Position numbers and translations under genes: made by a program. A stretch of 64,000 bases of DNA from Castellaniella sp. (GTDB lineage Bacteria; Pseudomonadota; Gammaproteobacteria; Burkholderiales; Burkholderiaceae_B), in the NCBI RefSeq assembly GCF_034675845.1, contig NZ_JAUCCU010000002.1:725394-789393 (forward strand), given 5' to 3'. Below the pieces are notes generated by a model. It had not been told where the DNA came from, made no database searches, and saw nothing but the letters and a program-made list of their open reading frames with translations. The stretch's first letter is position 1. Each line of letters starts with the position of its first letter. Shown in pieces: positions 53,550-62,782 of this stretch.

Positions 53550-55442
53550 ATGAAATATCATCACCACAGCTATGTGTCCCACGATCCCAGGATTTTGCCG
53601 CCCGCCGGAGAGGGCTTGACACGATCCGCCGCATTGCCTGATCAAGTGGATGTGCTGATCGTCGGGGCAGGGCCGGCGGGCATGATTGCAGCCGCCCAGC
53701 TGTCACAGTTTCCTGGGGTCAGCACCCGAATCATTGATCGCCGCCCTCATCGACTGGAAATCGGCCTGGCCGATGGCATGCAGAAACGCAGTCTGGAAAC
53801 TTTTAATGCCTTTGGGTTTGCCCAATCTTTGATGGCCGAAGCCTGCCACGTGACGGAAACCGCCTTCTGGCGGCCAGATCCCGTGGCACCAGACAATATC
53901 CGCCGGGTTTCCCGGTTGGACGAAGATCCCAATCAGATCAGCGAATATCCTCACCTGACCGTCAATCATGCGCGGGTTCTGGATTATTTTGCCGAATTCA
54001 TGGCCAATGCCCCCACCCGCATGGCTCCGGACTACGGGCTGGAGTTCCTGGGGATGGAAATCATGTCTGACGGGGATTATCCCGTAGCAGTCCGGGTCGC
54101 GCCAACGGCGGGCCCTCAAGCTGGGCAAGAACGTACCATCCAGGCCAAATACGTGATTGGGGCCGATGGGGCGCACAGCGGGGTACGCAAAGCGCTGGGC
54201 TGGCGCTTGCAGGGCGAATCGTCCAATCACGCCTGGGGAGTGCTGGATGTCTTGGCCGAAACGGATTTTCCGGATATTCGGGTGAAGTGCGCCATCCAGT
54301 CTAAAAATGACGGCAATATTCTGTTGATTCCCCGGGAAGGCGGGTTTTTATTCCGCCTGTATGTAGATCTGGGCAATGTCACGGCAGGCGATGATGGGGC
54401 TGTGCGCCGCACCCCGGTCGAAGACACCATCGCCCGGGCACAAAAAATACTGCACCCTTATCGTCTGGATATCCGCCATGTGGCCTGGTATAGCGTCTAC
54501 GAAGTCGGGCACCGGGTCTCTGAGCGCTTTGACGATGTACCCCAGGAGCAATGTGACCATCGGATGCCGCGCGTATTTATTACCGGCGATGCCGCCCACA
54601 CGCACAGTGCCAAGGCCGGGCAGGGGACCAATGCATCCATGCAGGATGGATTCAACCTGGGCTGGAAGCTGGGTCACGTACTGGAAGGACGCAGCCCGGA
54701 TACCCTGCTGTCCACCTACAGTACGGAACGCCAACAAATCGGCAATGATTTGATCCAACAGGACAAACGCTGGGCCGCCCAAATGGCGAAGTCCCCGGAG
54801 GAATTCTCCAGCCAAGAAGAATTTGAAGATGCCTATTTGCAGATTACCGCGTTTGCCCAGGGTTTCATGACGCAATATGCGCCCTCGATGATCAATGCCA
54901 CGCCGGACGATGGGTCTTTGGCCGCAGGCTTTCCGGTGGGTAAGCGATTCTGGTCTGCCGAAGTCATGCGGGTGGCTGATGCGAATCGCCGCCATCTGGG
55001 CCACGAGGCCACTGCCGATGGCCGTTGGCGCTTTTATGTGTTTGCCGACGCGGCCCTGCCTGGCCAAGACTCGGCCACTACGACGCTGGGGCGCTGGCTG
55101 GATGAATCCCCCGATTCGCCGGTGCGCGGCTTTACCCCTGCTGATTTGGACGAAAACGCCTGGTTTGATATCAAGGTCATTTATCAGCAAAACCACACCC
55201 AGATCGATATCGGCCAAGTCCCCCAGGCCTTTATTCCCCGGGTGGGCCCATATCGTCTGTCTGATTATGAAAATATCTACGCCGCCTTACCGGACGACGA
55301 TATTTTTGAGCGGCGCAAAATCAGCCGCCAAGGGGCGGTGGTGATCGTACGACCAGACCAGTACGTGGCGCATGTGCTGCCTCTGAGCGCAATCGATCAG
55401 CTGACCCGTTTTTTAAAGACCTTTGCCTTGCCCCAACACTAA
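53550..55442 (+). CDS. mobA: FAD-dependent aromatic monooxygenase, 3-hydroxybenzoate 4-monooxygenase (MobA) type
   Basis: 630 residues from the ATG at 53550 with AGGAGA just upstream. FAD-binding GxGxxG (VGAGPAGMIAAAQL), the DG motif (YVIGADGAHSGVRKAL) and the GD motif (ITGDAAHTHSAKAGQGTNAS) define the phenol hydroxylase class of flavoprotein monooxygenases; the C-terminal thioredoxin-like domain (ending FLKTFALPQH) fits 3-hydroxybenzoate 4-monooxygenase (639 residues) or phenol 2-monooxygenase. Likely makes protocatechuate from 3-hydroxybenzoate using NADPH and O2. A binding protein follows after 20 bases. Confidence 0.85.
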   Translation: MKYHHHSYVSHDPRILPPAGEGLTRSAALPDQVDVLIVGAGPAGMIAAAQLSQFPGVSTRIIDRRPHRLEIGLADGMQKRSLETFNAFGFAQSLMAEACHVTETAFWRPDPVAPDNIRRVSRLDEDPNQISEYPHLTVNHARVLDYFAEFMANAPTRMAPDYGLEFLGMEIMSDGDYPVAVRVAPTAGPQAGQERTIQAKYVIGADGAHSGVRKALGWRLQGESSNHAWGVLDVLAETDFPDIRVKCAIQSKNDGNILLIPREGGFLFRLYVDLGNVTAGDDGAVRRTPVEDTIARAQKILHPYRLDIRHVAWYSVYEVGHRVSERFDDVPQEQCDHRMPRVFITGDAAHTHSAKAGQGTNASMQDGFNLGWKLGHVLEGRSPDTLLSTYSTERQQIGNDLIQQDKRWAAQMAKSPEEFSSQEEFEDAYLQITAFAQGFMTQYAPSMINATPDDGSLAAGFPVGKRFWSAEVMRVADANRRHLGHEATADGRWRFYVFADAALPGQDSATTTLGRWLDESPDSPVRGFTPADLDENAWFDIKVIYQQNHTQIDIGQVPQAFIPRVGPYRLSDYENIYAALPDDDIFERRKISRQGAVVIVRPDQYVAHVLPLSAIDQLTRFLKTFALPQH

Positions 55443-55462
55443 TAAACTTTCGGAGAAGACCA

Positions 55463-56638
55463 ATGAAGTTGCGACACACCCTTAGTGCCATTGCCCTGAC
55501 GGCAGGGATGGTTTTGGCGGCCACCACGGCACAGGCCCAAGATCAAGACCTGAAAATCGGCTTGGTGCTGTCCATGTCGGGCCCTTATGCCGACTATGGC
55601 AAACAAATCAAAAACGGTATTCAGACCTATATGCAGCAGCACGGCGATACCGTAGCCGGACGCAAAATCCAGTTGATCATCAAGGACGACACCGGTATCG
55701 CACCAGCCGTTGCCAAGCGCCAGGCCCAGGAACTGCTGATCAAGGACAAGGTGGACATTCTGGCCGGCTTTGACCTGACTCCCAATGCTTTTTCCGTGGC
55801 TCCCCTGGCCACTGAATCCCAAACCCCCATGGTGGTGATGAATGCGGCAACGTCGTCCATCACAGAAAAATCGCCTTATATTGTCCGGGTATCGATGACC
55901 CTGCCGCAAAGCTCTTGGGCGATTGCGCAATGGGCCTACAAAGAAGGTATCCGTTCCGCCTATATCATGGTGGCCGATTATGGTCCAGGGCACGATGCCC
56001 AGAACCAATTCAAAAAAACCTTTACCGAGTTGGGCGGGCAGATCGTTGGAGAAGTCCGCACTCCGGTCAGCACAGCCGATTATTCGCCCTTTTTGCAGCG
56101 CACCAAAGACAGCAAGCCGGATGCCTTGTTCTTTTTTGTGCCACCCGGCAGCTCCATGGTGTCATTGGCCAAAAACTTCCGCGAATTGGGCCTGGATAAG
56201 CAGGGCATCCAGGGAATCGGCCCGGGTGACATGACGGACGAAAATTCCCTGGCGGCTTTAGGGGATGCAGCCCTGGGCCTGATCACGGCTTTTCATTATT
56301 CCGATGCCCATGCATCACCCGAAAACCAGGCGTTTGTGGCGGCCTACGCCAAGAATTTCCCGGGAGAACGCCCAAACTTCATGTCGGTGGGTGGCTACGA
56401 TGGAATGCAATTGATTTATAAGGCCCTGCAAGCCACCCAGGGAGATGCCAGCGCCCCCGCCTTTATTGCGGCGGTAAAAGGCTTGCAATGGGAAAGCCCA
56501 CGGGGGCCGGTCAGCATTGACCCTGACACGCGTGATATCGTACAGAATGAATACATTCGTAAACTAGAGCGCGTGGATGGAACCCTGCAAAATATCGAAT
56601 TCGACACCTTCGAGGCAGTCAAGGATCCCGGCAAATAA
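55463..56638 (+). CDS. ABC transporter substrate-binding protein (LivJ-like, probable aromatic acid binding)
   Basis: 391 residues; signal peptide ending in TAQAQ, then the Peripla_BP_6 fold (DLKIGLVLSMSGPYADYGKQ; DDTGIAPAVAKRQAQELL). Sits 20 bases after the monooxygenase gene and 41 before the LysR gene. No permease or ATPase genes adjoin. Context suggests it binds an aromatic substrate such as 3-hydroxybenzoate, and might use the shared LivHMGF-type transporter. Confidence 0.88.
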   Translation: MKLRHTLSAIALTAGMVLAATTAQAQDQDLKIGLVLSMSGPYADYGKQIKNGIQTYMQQHGDTVAGRKIQLIIKDDTGIAPAVAKRQAQELLIKDKVDILAGFDLTPNAFSVAPLATESQTPMVVMNAATSSITEKSPYIVRVSMTLPQSSWAIAQWAYKEGIRSAYIMVADYGPGHDAQNQFKKTFTELGGQIVGEVRTPVSTADYSPFLQRTKDSKPDALFFFVPPGSSMVSLAKNFRELGLDKQGIQGIGPGDMTDENSLAALGDAALGLITAFHYSDAHASPENQAFVAAYAKNFPGERPNFMSVGGYDGMQLIYKALQATQGDASAPAFIAAVKGLQWESPRGPVSIDPDTRDIVQNEYIRKLERVDGTLQNIEFDTFEAVKDPGK

Positions 56639-56679
56639 GGTACTGCACCAAGGCTGCGGCGGTATCGTAGGTGTCTGTC

Positions 56680-57609
56680 ATGGGGACTAACTGGACCGAC
56701 CGCATCCGTTTGCGAAATTTGCGGTTTTTACTGAATTTGGCGCAAACGCATAACTTAAGCCATTCGGCAGCACAGTTGCACACAACGCAGCCAGCGCTGT
56801 CGAAATGGCTAAAAGAACTAGAACAAGACATCGGCCTGACCCTGTTTGCCCGACACGCTCGTGGCCTGATCCCCACCGAACACGGGCGGGTACTGATCAG
56901 CCATGCGCGCCGCATCGAGGCACAACTGGATCGCGCCGCCACCGATATGCAGATTCTCAGCGAGGGTGGGGCGGGGCACGTGGTTCTGGGGGCGTCCGGG
57001 GTTGCCGCTACCGAAGCCGGTCCGTTGGCGGTACTCGAAATGGCGGCACGCATGCCGGGCCTGCGCATCGATCTGATCGAAGGCACGATGGATTTGTTGC
57101 TGGAAAAACTGGCCCAGGGGGATGTGGACATCGTCCTGGGGCGCACCGTGTCCACCATCGAAGATCAGCCCGCGTTCCACAGTGAAGTCCTGTACACCGA
57201 ATCTGTGGATCTGGTCACGCGCTGCGGCCATCCATTGTTGCTGCGTGATGACATCCACTGGGATGACATCCGACAGTATCAGTGGATTGTTTGGCCCCAG
57301 GGGTCGCCCATCCGCAAAGCCCTGGAAGACGCCCTGCAGGCGGCAGCCTGCCCGCTGCCTACCAACTATATCGAATCCAATTCTGTCATTGCCAATATCA
57401 CCTTGCTGAACAATAGCGATGTCATCGGCACGGCATCGCACCGATCCGCGCTTATTTTGTCGAAGATGGATTTGCTGCGTATCTTGCCCTTGACGCTGCA
57501 AGGTACAGGGTCTGTCTCGATCTATTGGCGCAAAAACGAAATATTACCGGACTCGGTAGAGCGAACGCTGGACTGCATTAGGACAGCAGCCAATAAACCG
57601 AAATCGTAG
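56680..57609 (+). CDS. LysR family transcriptional regulator
   Basis: 309 residues from the ATG at 56680, with AGGTG about 7 bases upstream (a GTG at 56671 is also possible). N-terminal winged helix-turn-helix (RLRNLRFLLNLAQTHNLSHS, AAQLHTTQPALSKWLKELEQ) and a C-terminal substrate-binding domain. Similar to the GbpR/PcaQ-type aromatic or sugar regulators. Likely controls the preceding monooxygenase/binding-protein pair, though it lies downstream on the same strand rather than divergent. Confidence 0.88.
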   Translation: MGTNWTDRIRLRNLRFLLNLAQTHNLSHSAAQLHTTQPALSKWLKELEQDIGLTLFARHARGLIPTEHGRVLISHARRIEAQLDRAATDMQILSEGGAGHVVLGASGVAATEAGPLAVLEMAARMPGLRIDLIEGTMDLLLEKLAQGDVDIVLGRTVSTIEDQPAFHSEVLYTESVDLVTRCGHPLLLRDDIHWDDIRQYQWIVWPQGSPIRKALEDALQAAACPLPTNYIESNSVIANITLLNNSDVIGTASHRSALILSKMDLLRILPLTLQGTGSVSIYWRKNEILPDSVERTLDCIRTAANKPKS

Positions 57610-58053
57610 TCCGGGCCAAGCTGCCGACAGGAATGATCTTAGCTGCAACAGTCACTCTGTTCATGACTTTACATAATACACATTATGCGAATAAAAGAAT
57701 GCTCTAAAGCAACCCCGTTCAGGTCGGCAGTGCTCGGAACTAAAGTCGGTCGAGTTTCGCTAACTAAAGTTAGCAAATTGATGCGTGGCATCCTCTTGCC
57801 AACTTTAGTTCCAAGGTGGAATTGTCAAAAAATGCTCTGAACCAAATTCCCCACATGGGTGTTTTGCATGTTGGTGGGAAGTTTAGTTCCATTCCTCTCC
57901 GTGCCAGGCGCAACTCGTGAGACGATTGTGACCGCTCTATTGCACGGCATCGACAAGGATACTGCCGCCACCGTCTAGAAGATCAAATCTATATCTTTTG
58001 GAAGCATCATCTAGATAGGCTCCAGCTAGCCATATCTGTCGAAATATCGCTGC
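57610..58053. repeat. Repeat-rich intergenic region between the LysR gene and the TnpT-like gene
   Basis: No coding sequence recognised in 444 bases. It holds a family of GGAACTAAAGT elements: GGAACTAAAGTCGG (57736-57749), the palindrome GCTAACTAAAGTTAGC (57759-57774), the reverse-oriented CCAACTTTAGTTCC (57799-57812) and GTTTAGTTCC (57881-57890). An 11-base direct repeat (AATGCTCTAAA 57698, AATGCTCTGAA 57831) and CATAAT-ACAC-ATTATG (57672-57687) also occur. This looks like protein-binding sites at the border of a mobile segment. Confidence 0.6.
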
Positions 58054-59100
58054 TCAGGGTCGGCGAGGCTTTCGTGCGGTTGCTTTGGTTGTTTGTGCGT
58101 TTTTTCTTTGGAGCTCTTGCAATTCTTCGAATTGACGGCGCCAACCTTCGGCCTGGCTACGAAACAGCACTGTTTGAGCGCTGGATTCGCTTAATTGGGT
58201 TTGCATTTGCTTGGCCTCGGTATCCGCGCGCTCCAGGCTTGCTGTCACTGTTTGCAGAGCGCCTTCCAGTTGGCCATTTTTTTGGCGACTATCGCCGAGC
58301 GCCTGCTGCAGTAAATTAAGCTCTTGTCTGTGCTGATCAACCGTGCGTAAAGCTCCAGCGGCATGGGCATCAAGCTCTTTCTGAAGCTTTGCCAAGGTGG
58401 TACGCTCACGATCCATATCCAGAAGCATGCGTTTTTCAGAGGCACGTGAGCGTTCTTCGGCTAACTGCATCGAGGTGCGCTGTTTGTCGAGCTCAAGAGC
58501 AAAATCACGGCGAGCATCTTCAAGCTGGCGCTGTAATACCGTGTTTTCATGCTTCGCTTCATCAAGCCTTGCGAGCAATGAATTCCGCGTTTCTTCCGCG
58601 ACTGCTAGATTTTCACACTGAGTACCTATTTCTTGTCTCGCCCGCTCAAGCTCACTCTTAACGCCTTGCGCCGCCGATCGTGCAGCGTCTCGTTCAGCTT
58701 CCGCTGAGGCAAGATCGGCCTTTGCCTGGAGTACCTCTTCCTGGACTTCGGCACGGTACGCTGCCAGTGACTCTTGAGCAGCCGTTTGGGCGCTTGTCCA
58801 TAGCGTGGCAATAAGTTCACCCGCGACGCTCTTCAAGGCTTCCGGCAAATCAGGATGCTCAATGCGTATGCGGCTTTTTTCGCGCAGATCCCCCCAGAAC
58901 CTGGTCAGCGCCTCAGCCGGTGCGCTCATGCTGCCCTTGCGCACTAATTGATAGAGCTTATTGGCTGTCGGTGTGACGCCATATCGAAAGAACAGCAATG
59001 CACAGACCTCACGATAAAGCTCTTGAGTCTGGGTGAAGCGCTCGCGTAACGCCTCGACATCTCGCGAAAGCGCCGCATCCGTGGCGATATCCGTGGCCAT
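58054..59100 (-). CDS. Coiled-coil KfrA_N-type protein, TnpT-like cointegrate resolution factor
   Basis: 348 residues. The first about 80 residues form a KfrA_N/plasmid replication-type DNA-binding domain (FRYGVTPTANKLYQLVRKGSM). From about residue 85 to 335 it is an almost unbroken coiled coil rich in Glu, Lys, Ala and Gln heptads, with a basic tail (KATARKPRRP). In Tn4651-type transposons TnpT has this layout and is divergently paired with the tyrosine recombinase TnpS; here the recombinase lies divergently 141 bases away. A plasmid KfrA protein is the alternative. Confidence 0.65.
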   Translation of the reverse strand: MATDIATDAALSRDVEALRERFTQTQELYREVCALLFFRYGVTPTANKLYQLVRKGSMSAPAEALTRFWGDLREKSRIRIEHPDLPEALKSVAGELIATLWTSAQTAAQESLAAYRAEVQEEVLQAKADLASAEAERDAARSAAQGVKSELERARQEIGTQCENLAVAEETRNSLLARLDEAKHENTVLQRQLEDARRDFALELDKQRTSMQLAEERSRASEKRMLLDMDRERTTLAKLQKELDAHAAGALRTVDQHRQELNLLQQALGDSRQKNGQLEGALQTVTASLERADTEAKQMQTQLSESSAQTVLFRSQAEGWRRQFEELQELQRKNAQTTKATARKPRRP

Positions 59101-59170
59101 GGCAACAATCCATAAAATAATTCAAGAAATAATACTACGTAATACGTTAAATACATGACTTATTTTCTTG

Positions 59171-59204
59171 ATAATTTGACATTATTGGTATAATGTCAAG
59201 TTAT
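59171..59204. promoter_or_regulatory. Inverted repeat between the tnpT- and tnpS-like genes (candidate resolution core site)
   Basis: Left ATAATTTGACATTAT (59171-59185) and right arm, whose reverse complement is ATAACTTGACATTAT, with a 4-base centre (TGGT). Inner 10-bp arms are perfect. An AT-rich inverted repeat between the recombinase and its helper is where Tn4651-type elements carry their resolution site; it could also be an operator for the divergent promoters. Confidence 0.6.
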
Positions 59205-59241
59205 ACAGAGAGTACGATCTTCTGCTTACGTCGAGCTGGAC

Positions 59242-60438
59242 ATGGCCTCAAATAATGAATTTTCAGCAGCGCTTACTCCGCCCTCGCCCTTCGAGGCTGT
59301 GCGTGTTTCTCCAGAACTGGACGGACGCGCTGGTACGAACCGCGCCATGGGTAATCGGCCCCAGATCGCTGCTACCACCGATGTCGATGCCATTACGGCC
59401 TGGTTGGCGCGCTTTATGGACTCTCCCAACACTTTCAATAATTACCGTAAGGAAGCTGAGCGCCTCCTGCTGTGGTCGACTGGCGCAATGCAAAAGCCGG
59501 TGTCATCGCTCACGCACGAAGACTTGCTGGCTTATCAGCACTTCTTGAGTGATCCCCAGCCCGCGGCCCAATGGGTCATGCGCTCCGGGCGTAAGGTGGG
59601 CCGCACGCATGCCGATTGGCGCCCCTTCGCCGGCCCCTTGGCGCCCACGAGTCGTCGTCAGGCCATCATCATTCTGAACGGGATGTTTTCCTGGCTGGTG
59701 ACGGCTGGCTACTTGGCAGGCAATCCGTTATCGCTCTCGCGCCAGCGCGCTCGTAAGGCCAAGCCGCGCGTCACGCGCTACCTGGATGACGAGGCCTGGA
59801 GCGAAGTAAAACTCGCCATTGATGCCCTGCCACGTGATTCCGACCGTGAGCGTGAGCACTATTTTCGGCTGCGTTGGCTATTTTCCCTGCTCTACCTATG
59901 CGGGCTGCGTATTTCGGAAGTCACTCAAAATACCATGGGTGGCTTCTTTTGCCGACGCGATAAGGATGGCGAGGAGCGCTGGTGGCTGGAGGTGACTGGT
60001 AAAGGCGAGAAAACCCGGATCATTCCCGCTACCCACGAGCTCATGATCGAGTTGGCGCGCTATCGGCGTGAAAAGGGCTTGGCGCCCTTCCCTATTCCCG
60101 GTGAATTTACGCCGCTTTTGCTACCGATCGGTCGCCAGACGCGCGCACTCACCCGCGCAGCAGTCCATCGTATTGTTAAGCATATTTTTAAAGAAGCCGC
60201 TACCCGGGTCCGAGCACGAGGCATTGACTTTGAGTCGAAAGCGCAAAGGGTTGAACAAGCCTCGGCTCACTGGCTACGGCACACCGCAGGCTCCCACATG
60301 GCCAATAACCAGGTGGATCTGCGTCATGTCCGGGATAACCTCGGGCACGAGTCCATCAGCACAACCAATACCTACCTGCATTCCTCGGATGACGCGCGAC
60401 ACCGCGAGACCGAAGAACATCACAAAATTCAGTGGTAG
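59242..60438 (+). CDS. Tyrosine recombinase, TnpS-like
   Basis: 398 residues. N-terminal SAM-like core-binding domain (about 45-165; DSPNTFNNYRKEAERLLLWS) and C-terminal catalytic domain. Catalytic residues are visible: Arg in CGLRISE, Lys in TGKGEKTR, HxxR in HWLRHTAGS, His in LGHESISTT and the nucleophile Tyr in TYLH. It is divergent from a TnpT-like gene, as in the resolution module of Tn4651-family transposons. No Tn3-type transposase is present in the window, so it may be a remnant or the transposase lies beyond the right edge. Confidence 0.8.
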   Translation: MASNNEFSAALTPPSPFEAVRVSPELDGRAGTNRAMGNRPQIAATTDVDAITAWLARFMDSPNTFNNYRKEAERLLLWSTGAMQKPVSSLTHEDLLAYQHFLSDPQPAAQWVMRSGRKVGRTHADWRPFAGPLAPTSRRQAIIILNGMFSWLVTAGYLAGNPLSLSRQRARKAKPRVTRYLDDEAWSEVKLAIDALPRDSDREREHYFRLRWLFSLLYLCGLRISEVTQNTMGGFFCRRDKDGEERWWLEVTGKGEKTRIIPATHELMIELARYRREKGLAPFPIPGEFTPLLLPIGRQTRALTRAAVHRIVKHIFKEAATRVRARGIDFESKAQRVEQASAHWLRHTAGSHMANNQVDLRHVRDNLGHESISTTNTYLHSSDDARHRETEEHHKIQW

Positions 60439-60448
60439 CTTAGTGGTG

Positions 60449-61885
60449 TTATCGCGGTTCAGTCGCAGCGTTATCTGCAGCATGCATTAGCGTGGGCAGA
60501 GTCATCTCGAACGTGATTACACTGCCCGAGGAGGACGCTGTGATCGATCCGTCATGTGCCTCAATGATCGATTTAACAATCGCCAACCCAAGCCCCGCAC
60601 CCTGGCCGCTGCGCCGCCTTGAGGCATCTGGCCGATAGAATCGGTCAAAAAGATGAGGTAGATGTTCAGGTGATATCGCAGATCCCGGGTTCTCCACTCG
60701 GAGTACCCCTTTGTCGCCAGCCGAACTCACTGAGACCCTGACCGCACCGCCTTTGGGGGTGTGACGAATCGCGTTAGACAATAGATTGCTCAAGGCACGG
60801 CGAATCATCAGACGATCACCTTGTACGCACACACCCGATCCATCTAAAACGAGCGCCACCGCGCACTCCTCTGCCCACGCCTCAAAGTAATCAAACAAGC
60901 TATGCACTTCCGCAGCAAGGTCGACAGTCACCAGTTCGGGCTTCAGCAGCTTATTGTCCGCCTGCGCCAAGAACAGCATGTCGCTCACCATTTTCGCCAT
61001 GCGCTCGTATTCTTCCAAACTGGAGTACAGGACTTCGCGATACTGCTCGACGCTACGCACCTGGGACAGGGCTACCTCTGTTTGAGTCTTCAAACTGGTA
61101 ATCGGAGTACGCAGCTCATGGGCGATATCGGCTGAAAAATTGGAGAGCCTGCGAAAAACACCCTCGATGCGATCCAGCATGTCATTGAACGATGCCGCCA
61201 ACTCCGTCAGCTCAACCGGCACAGCCTCCGGTTCGAGCCGAATATGCAATTGATCGGACTTGATACGCCTCATCTCACGACTGATACGCCGAATTGGCGC
61301 GTGACCTCGATACACCGCGAACCAAATGGCCAAGATGGCAAAAAGACAGGCGGCGAGCGTTATCAACCGCAGGTAATCACGAAAGCTCTCAAGGTAGTGC
61401 AAATGGAAATCGATATCTGTCGCAACGACAACGGTCAAGGGCGCATTGTCAGGAGCTCCATGCGGCACAATCTGTATGACAGCACCTCGATACGTCTGGC
61501 CCTTATCTCGCCAGATCTTGACGGAGCTGATATCAATCTCTTCAGTCGACGGTGGCAGGCGGGCGAATCCTTCGAGATCGGAATCAGGCGTCGCATAGAT
61601 CAGTGCGCCGCTCTCGTCCGATACACGAAACTCAGCATCATGATGTCCCGAGACCGCAGCGGCCAACCGACGCCGAAGTGCCGCAGGATCCTCGTCTAGC
61701 GGGCGGGACGACAACGATTGCTGTAGGGCCTGAACCACGGCATTGAGCTCGTCGACGTCTTGTTGGACAAAGTGATCATTGATAGACCGTTCAACCGTCC
61801 ACCCAAATGTGAGCAAAACCACCGTGATGACTGCCCCAATAGAGACAGTCAGGCGCAGCGCCAGAGAGGCTGGACGGTGCGCCAC
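60449..61885 (-). CDS. Heavy-metal-type sensor histidine kinase (CzcS/CusS-like)
   Basis: 478 residues. Two membrane segments (about 10-30 and 172-192) enclose a periplasmic sensor region (about 35-165). A HAMP linker precedes the kinase core: H-box DIAHELRTPITSL with His256, N-box NLLSNAIRHTPKG, and GAGLGLAIVKSIIEAHDGS. This matches kinases responding to copper, zinc or silver. Its ATG is 3 bases from the response regulator stop. The ligand is not shown by the sequence. Confidence 0.88.
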   Translation of the reverse strand: MAHRPASLALRLTVSIGAVITVVLLTFGWTVERSINDHFVQQDVDELNAVVQALQQSLSSRPLDEDPAALRRRLAAAVSGHHDAEFRVSDESGALIYATPDSDLEGFARLPPSTEEIDISSVKIWRDKGQTYRGAVIQIVPHGAPDNAPLTVVVATDIDFHLHYLESFRDYLRLITLAACLFAILAIWFAVYRGHAPIRRISREMRRIKSDQLHIRLEPEAVPVELTELAASFNDMLDRIEGVFRRLSNFSADIAHELRTPITSLKTQTEVALSQVRSVEQYREVLYSSLEEYERMAKMVSDMLFLAQADNKLLKPELVTVDLAAEVHSLFDYFEAWAEECAVALVLDGSGVCVQGDRLMIRRALSNLLSNAIRHTPKGGAVRVSVSSAGDKGVLRVENPGSAISPEHLPHLFDRFYRPDASRRRSGQGAGLGLAIVKSIIEAHDGSITASSSGSVITFEMTLPTLMHAADNAATEPR

Positions 61886-61888
61886 GGC

Positions 61889-62575
61889 TTAGTTGACGTC
61901 GCTACTGACGTCGAGCATATAGCCCATACCCCGCACGGTATGGATGAGCTTGGGCTCAAAGGCCTCGTCGATCTTGGCTCGCAAGCGGCGAATGGCGACA
62001 TCAATCACATTGGTATCGCTATCAAAATTCATATCCCATACCTGAGACGCAATGAGTGAGCGCGGCAAAACCTCGCCCTGGCGCCGAACCAAAAGCTCCA
62101 AAAGGGCGAACTCCTTGTTGGTCAGATTGATACGCATCTCCTTGCGCCTCGCCTGTCGGCGCGGGATATCCAGCACGAGATCCGCTACCTGCAGCTGATC
62201 ATTAAAAACTGGCACAGCGCCCCGGCGCAGTAACGTACGCACTCGTGCAAGTAGTTCCGAAAACGCAAAGGGCTTGATTAGATAGTCGTCAGCACCCAGC
62301 TCCAGGCCTTTGACACGATCCTCCACACTATCGCGTGCCGTCAGAAAAAGCACAGGCGTAGACAGCTTCGCCTCACGCAAGGTTTGAAGGATACGCCAGC
62401 CATCAACGTCTGGGAGCATGACATCGAGAATGATCAAGTCATAGGACTCCGTGAGTGCGAGATGGCGCCCATCCAGGCCTGTGCGTGCCAAGTCGACCAC
62501 GAAACCGGACTCCATCAGGCCTTGGCGCACGTATTCACCGGTTTTTATTTCATCTTCAACAACGAGCAATTTCAT
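61889..62575 (-). CDS. OmpR-family response regulator (CzcR/CopR/CusR-like)
   Basis: 228 residues. Receiver domain with acidic pocket VVEDE, phosphorylated Asp51 (LIILDVMLPDVDGW), Thr in LFLTARD and Lys in IKPFAFSELLARV; C-terminal winged helix (about 125-225) ending GMGYMLDV. Runs upstream of the sensor kinase on the minus strand. A probable operator (ATTACA-N4-TGTAAT) lies 123 bases upstream, in front of the divergent cupin gene. Confidence 0.9.
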   Translation of the reverse strand: MKLLVVEDEIKTGEYVRQGLMESGFVVDLARTGLDGRHLALTESYDLIILDVMLPDVDGWRILQTLREAKLSTPVLFLTARDSVEDRVKGLELGADDYLIKPFAFSELLARVRTLLRRGAVPVFNDQLQVADLVLDIPRRQARRKEMRINLTNKEFALLELLVRRQGEVLPRSLIASQVWDMNFDSDTNVIDVAIRRLRAKIDEAFEPKLIHTVRGMGYMLDVSSDVN

Positions 62576-62697
62576 GTGATCGCTCCTGCGACGCTCTTCT
62601 GTATTACACCCAACTCGCGGACAGCGCTCTGCCTAAGAATTGCCTAAACCCAGGTAAGACTCTACTCACGCCCACCTGACAGGACGATGACGGGCAG

Positions 62698-62713
62698 ATT
62701 ACAAAACTGTAAT
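62698..62713. promoter_or_regulatory. Operator-like site ATTACA-AAAC-TGTAAT
   Basis: A perfect 6-bp inverted repeat with a 4-base spacer, of the TTACA-N4-TGTAA kind bound by CopR/CzcR-type regulators. It sits between the divergent regulator gene and the cupin cluster. Confidence 0.6.
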
Positions 62714-62782
62714 GTGCATTTTCAATAGAAAGCGCCTATCCTAAAAGCAGAAACACATGAAGTCATGTGCAAGAGGCAAAAA

